In this document: piece by piece, positions 4,989 through 7,759 of the stretch
Position numbering within the stretch: the stretch's first letter is position 1
Layout: every line of letters starts with the position of its first letter
NCBI GenBank assembly: GCA_938083405.1
Contig: CALKCV010000563.1
Span: 1 to 7,759 of the forward strand
Direction of reading: 5' to 3'
Source: an uncultured Microcoleaceae cyanobacterium
GTDB taxonomy: Bacteria; Cyanobacteriota; Cyanobacteriia; Cyanobacteriales; Microcoleaceae
Length of the DNA stretch: 7,759 nt
Made by a program: the position numbers and the translations under genes
Notes under the pieces: model-generated
What the model saw: only the letters and a program-made list of their open reading frames with translations
Database searches by the model: none
Told to the model about the DNA's origin: nothing

Positions 4989-6812
4989 CTAGATCGCAGG
5001 GCGATCGCTCTGGTCTTGGGGCGATAAAGTTGTGACTGGTTCCTGGGGCGAGACAGCTTCGTTAAAATCAACAGCGCCATCAGCTTTCTTCGCGTTATCA
5101 GCCTCAACAGCATCGCTAATCAAAAACAAAGCCTGCTTTAATGCTTCCTTACGGTCCATTAACAAATGCTGCGGGGGCAACAGATTCAAAACGCCCAATT
5201 TTTCCAGACGGCGCTTAATCTTACCCGCCGCGCCGACGATAAAGACATGACGGCCGTTATCGCAAGCATCCTTAATGGCATTTTCTAGGGCAAGAGAAGC
5301 AGTAACCCCCAGATGCGGCACGTCGCTGAGGTCCATAATCAAAACGTCGTGGTCTGCCATAGCCGTTTGCTGGCGGGCAATTGCTTTAGAAACGCCGAAA
5401 ATCATCGGACCTTCGAGGTGGAACAAGAGGATGCGATTGTTAGCGCTATCGAGCAACTGATTCTCTTCCGGGCTCAAATTGATGCGATCGTCCGCATCGG
5501 TAATAGTTTTGACATTCTCAGATCTGAGTTTGCTGAGATTCTCAATGGTCAAGATATTAGCAACAAAAACGCCGACGCCTACGGCAGTAATCAAGTCAAC
5601 AAATACAGTCAGACCGATAACCCCGTACATAATCGCAGCGCCCTTGACGGAAATTTGATGAGCGCGCTTGAGGAAACTCCAGTCAATAATTTTAATACCA
5701 ACCTGTAGGGCAATACCTGCCAAAACCGCCAGAGGAATAGCCTTAGTAATGCCGCTAGCAAATAAAACAACCAGCAGCAAAACTATGGCCCTCGTCAAAC
5801 CAGATAGAGCAGTCTTAGCGCCAGTGTTAATATTAACCACCGTTCCCATAGTTGCACCGGCACCGGGCAAACCGCCGAATAAACCAGAAAAGAGGTTGCC
5901 GATACCTTGACCGATTAATTCCTTGTCGGAGTCGTGTTGGGTGCGAGTCAGACTGTCGGCGACCACCGAAGTCAGCAGGGCATCGATACAACCGAGCATA
6001 GCCAGAATGGTTGCATCGACAAACATCTGGTTGAATTCTCTAAAAGTAAAAATAGGCATTTGCAATTGGGGCAAACCAGAGGGAATCTCGCCGAGACTGC
6101 CAATGGTTCTAACGTCAGCACCGGAGAACAAGAGCGCAGCAATTATAGTTCCTACGATTAAAGCCACCAGTTGGGGAGGTACCAACTTTGTCACCGATTT
6201 TGGCGTAAAATAGAGAATAGCCACTGTCATTCCAGCCAAAACCACCTCGATGGGCTGGATATTACCTAAAAACTCTGGCAACTTTTGGAGAATGCCGATA
6301 ACACCCCCGCCAGGATCCTCTTGCCCCAGAAAAGGAGGGATCTGAAGAATAATCAGAATTATGCCAATTCCCGACATAAAGCCGGAAATCACCGTGTAGG
6401 GCATTAAGGTAATGTACTTACCCAAGCGCAAGAAACCGAAGGCGATCTGAAATACTCCGGCCATCATTACCACAGTAAATGCCATGGCTAAAGCTAGCCC
6501 CGGATACTCGGGATCGGGATAAGTCGCTACTAGGGAGGTAACGACCGTTGCCATGACCACGGTCATGGGGCCTGTGGGCTCGGAGATTAAGGTTGGGGTA
6601 CCGCCGAAAAGGGCGGCAAATAGTCCCACCAACACGGCACCGTAAAGGCCGGCTTGGGCGCCGGAGAAACCGCCTGGGTTGCCGGCTGCTGCGGCAATAC
6701 CAACACCGAAGGCTAGGGCCATTGGTAGGGCAATGACCGCTGCAGTGAGGCCGCCAAAGATGTCCCCCCGCAGGTTGCTGGTATTGATGGTATTAAAAAC
6801 TTTGACTTTCAT
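4989..6812 (-). CDS. bicA: BicA, sodium-dependent bicarbonate transporter (SulP/SLC26 family)
   Basis: The 607-residue protein matches the cyanobacterial BicA pattern throughout: a SulP membrane domain (about 15-425) and a cytoplasmic STAS domain (about 458-548). BicA is a low-affinity, high-flux Na+/HCO3- importer of the CO2-concentrating mechanism in the plasma membrane. Diagnostic stretches include GGTPTLISEPTGPMTVV (70-86), MPYTVISGFMSGIGII (137-152) and GCIDALLTSVVADSLTR (274-290). By alignment to Synechocystis BicA from memory, T80, D277 and T281 correspond to the substrate/sodium-site residues T69, D258 and T262. The STAS domain carries DLSDVPHLGVTASLALENAI (494-513). Compared with the remembered protein there are extra residues near 38-53 and 98-104 and a different polar tail (566-607). 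The ATG has no clear SD. Divergent from a cmpR-like gene, so low-CO2 control is likely. Confidence 0.95.
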   Translation of the reverse strand: MKVKVFNTINTSNLRGDIFGGLTAAVIALPMALAFGVGIAAAAGNPGGFSGAQAGLYGAVLVGLFAALFGGTPTLISEPTGPMTVVMATVVTSLVATYPDPEYPGLALAMAFTVVMMAGVFQIAFGFLRLGKYITLMPYTVISGFMSGIGIILIILQIPPFLGQEDPGGGVIGILQKLPEFLGNIQPIEVVLAGMTVAILYFTPKSVTKLVPPQLVALIVGTIIAALLFSGADVRTIGSLGEIPSGLPQLQMPIFTFREFNQMFVDATILAMLGCIDALLTSVVADSLTRTQHDSDKELIGQGIGNLFSGLFGGLPGAGATMGTVVNINTGAKTALSGLTRAIVLLLVVLFASGITKAIPLAVLAGIALQVGIKIIDWSFLKRAHQISVKGAAIMYGVIGLTVFVDLITAVGVGVFVANILTIENLSKLRSENVKTITDADDRINLSPEENQLLDSANNRILLFHLEGPMIFGVSKAIARQQTAMADHDVLIMDLSDVPHLGVTASLALENAIKDACDNGRHVFIVGAAGKIKRRLEKLGVLNLLPPQHLLMDRKEALKQALFLISDAVEADNAKKADGAVDFNEAVSPQEPVTTLSPQDQSDRPAI

Positions 6813-6823
6813 AATTTGGCCAT
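6809..6823 (-). other. Four-codon ORF overlapping the bicA start
   Basis: ATGGCCAAATTATGA on the minus strand encodes M-A-K-L and ends in a TGA that overlaps the bicA ATG (ATGA). Because bicA lacks an evident SD, ribosomes ending here could restart on bicA. This may equally be chance. Confidence 0.25.
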
Positions 6824-6851
6824 TACAAAAAAGGATTATTAGGAATTTTTT

Positions 6852-6904
6852 CTTATTGAGATAAGTCTATGTTTATTAACAAACTCATTGACTTATGTCT
6901 ATGT
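6852..6904. promoter_or_regulatory. Cluster of short repeats, candidate LysR-regulator binding region
   Basis: The AT-rich bicA/cmpR divergent region holds CTTAT-TGAG-ATAAG (6852-6865, perfect inverted repeat, read as TTA-N6-TAA), ATAAGTC (6861-6867) facing GACTTAT (6890-6896), the near-palindrome GTTTATTAACAAAC (6871-6884) and the direct repeat GTCTATGT at 6865-6872 and 6897-6904, 32 bp or about three helical turns apart. CmpR sites are described as TTA-N7/8-TAA, so the fit is close but not exact. CATTGA at 6886-6891 matches one half of the NdhR/CcmR-type TCAATG motif. Confidence 0.45.
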
Positions 6905-6917
6905 CTTAAAATATCTT
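6888..6917 (+). promoter_or_regulatory. Possible promoter of the cmpR-like gene
   Basis: TTGACT (6888-6893) and TATCTT (6912-6917) are 18 bp apart, with five and four of six consensus matches. The -35 box overlaps the inverted repeat ending at 6896, which would fit the self-repression common in LysR genes. It rests on pattern only. Confidence 0.3.
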
Positions 6918-6942
6918 TAAAATCGATGACAAAAGCAACCCC

Positions 6943-6973
6943 TTTGAGATTGGAATTACTTATGAGTCTCAAA
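6943..6973. promoter_or_regulatory. Inverted repeat in the leader of the cmpR-like gene
   Basis: TTTGAGA (6943-6949) and TCTCAAA (6967-6973) are perfect 7-bp arms around 17 bases, ending 26 bp before the ATG. In addition TTACTTAT occurs at 6956-6963 and 6978-6985, 22 bp or about two helical turns apart. It may be a second operator or an mRNA leader hairpin close to the SD. Confidence 0.4.
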
Positions 6974-6986
6974 AGTTTTACTTATA

Positions 6987-6991
6987 GGAGG
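6987..6991 (+). promoter_or_regulatory. Ribosome binding site of the cmpR-like gene
   Basis: GGAGG lies eight bases before the ATG at 7000 and supports that start. Confidence 0.75.
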
Positions 6992-6999
6992 AAAGGCCA

Positions 7000-7759
7000 A
7001 TGATTCAGGCAACCTTGCACCAACTCAGAGTCTTTGAGACTGTGGCCCGCCACGGTAGCTTTACCAAGGCGGCGGAAGAGTTATTCATCACTCAGCCGAC
7101 GGTCTCATCTCAGGTGAAACATTTAACTAAAACAGTTGGTTTGCCGTTGTTCGAGCAAATTGGCAAACAGGTTCATCTTACGGATGCGGGTAAGGAGTTA
7201 TTAGACACCTGTCGGGATATATTCGTGAGCCTTGATAACTTCGAGATGAAAATAGCCGACTTTAAGGGGGCGAAGCAAGGGAAGTTACGCCTGGCTATGG
7301 TGACTACTGCTAAATACTTTATGCCCCGTTTGTTGGGCAGTTTTTGTCAGGAATATCCGGCAATAGATATCTCTCTGGAGGTGACTAACAATCACAACCT
7401 GGTGAGGCGGATGCTGGAAAATCAGGACGATCTCTATATTCTCAGCCAACTGCCAGAAGACCTAGACTTGCACGCTCGCCGTTTTCTGGGCAACCCCTTA
7501 GTGGTGGTGGCTAGGCAGGATCATCCTTTGGCGGGGCAGAGCAAGATCGCGATCGAACGCCTGAAGGAAGAGTTGTTTATTATGCGCGAACACGGTTCCG
7601 GTACCAGACAGACGCTCCAGAAGCTCCTGGCCAAGCATAAGGTTTCGGTGAAAGTGCGATTAGAATTGAGCAGTAACGAGGCGATAAAACAGGCGATCGC
7701 TGGCGGTTTAGGGATTTCGGTCTTATCGGAACGGGCTCTGTTATCTAACGATCTCAAGG
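7000..7759 (+). CDS. cmpR: LysR-type regulator of inorganic carbon uptake, CmpR-like (3' end outside window)
   Basis: The frame is open from the ATG to the right edge (253 codons). LysR proteins are usually 290-330 residues, so about 50-70 are missing. Residues 6-64 form the winged helix-turn-helix (LHQLRVFETVARHGSFTKAA, then QPTVSSQVKHL). A linker helix and an effector-binding domain from about 95 follow (KLRLAMVTTAKYFMPRLLG, then FIMREHGSGTR and ELSSNEAIKQAIAGGLGISV). LTKTVGLPLFEQIGK and TTAKYFMPRLLG resemble CmpR, the activator of low-CO2 bicarbonate transport genes that senses 2-phosphoglycolate or RuBP. RbcR and NdhR/CcmR are the close alternatives. Divergent placement from bicA suggests that it controls bicA and itself. 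The regulator identity comes from remembered family sequence, not a search. Confidence 0.85.
   Translation, partial: MIQATLHQLRVFETVARHGSFTKAAEELFITQPTVSSQVKHLTKTVGLPLFEQIGKQVHLTDAGKELLDTCRDIFVSLDNFEMKIADFKGAKQGKLRLAMVTTAKYFMPRLLGSFCQEYPAIDISLEVTNNHNLVRRMLENQDDLYILSQLPEDLDLHARRFLGNPLVVVARQDHPLAGQSKIAIERLKEELFIMREHGSGTRQTLQKLLAKHKVSVKVRLELSSNEAIKQAIAGGLGISVLSERALLSNDLK

Noticed and set aside
5032..6213. Plus-strand ORFs of 61-131 residues inside bicA
   Set aside because: They are antisense shadows of a highly conserved transporter frame.
7521..7757. Minus-strand 78-residue ORF
   Set aside because: It is antisense to the LysR effector domain, which is clearly coding on the plus strand.

Overview
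The window reads as chromosomal DNA of a cyanobacterium, probably a filamentous or otherwise repeat-rich beta-cyanobacterium; the genus cannot be fixed from this sequence. Evidence: eight copies of the HIP1 octamer GCGATCGC (at 520, 1418, 2281, 2581, 3007, 4161, 5001 and 7693), a BicA-type bicarbonate transporter, a CmpR-like LysR regulator, a VKOR-thioredoxin fusion of the cyanobacterial/plastid type, an SLH-domain envelope protein, and several dispersed palindromic repeats.

Layout. (1) 1-1956, minus, cut by the left edge: a secreted three-SLH protein with a calcium-loop-like beta region and a C-terminal acidic tail made of an 81-bp (27-residue) tandem repeat that runs off the window. (2) 1957-2130: two inverted repeats between the SLH gene and the gene upstream of it. 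(3) 2131-3636, minus: a Tat-exported three-domain multicopper oxidase with all four copper motifs and a Met/Gly-rich loop. (4) 3637-3882: a divergent control region with several strong palindromes. (5) 3883-4782, plus: a VKOR-thioredoxin fusion for disulfide formation. (6) 4783-4988: dispersed hairpin repeats and a tandem terminator for the convergent gene. (7) 4989-6812, minus: bicA. (8) 6813-6999: a divergent control region rich in short repeats. (9) 7000-7759, plus, cut by the right edge: a cmpR-like regulator.

How the genes fit together. bicA and the LysR gene form a divergent transporter-regulator pair for inorganic carbon uptake, part of the CO2-concentrating mechanism. The oxidase and the VKOR fusion are also divergent, and both act in oxidising extracytoplasmic compartments (periplasm or thylakoid lumen). 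Shared control is possible but unproven. No stretch longer than 300 bases lacks a gene.

The most unusual signal is a small palindromic repeat (core AACAGGCA-AGA-TGCC[C/T]GTT) found three times inside the oxidase reading frame, always in frame with the protein but read in two different phases. A related longer palindrome lies in the same gene's 5' leader. No complete new defence or mobile system is visible.
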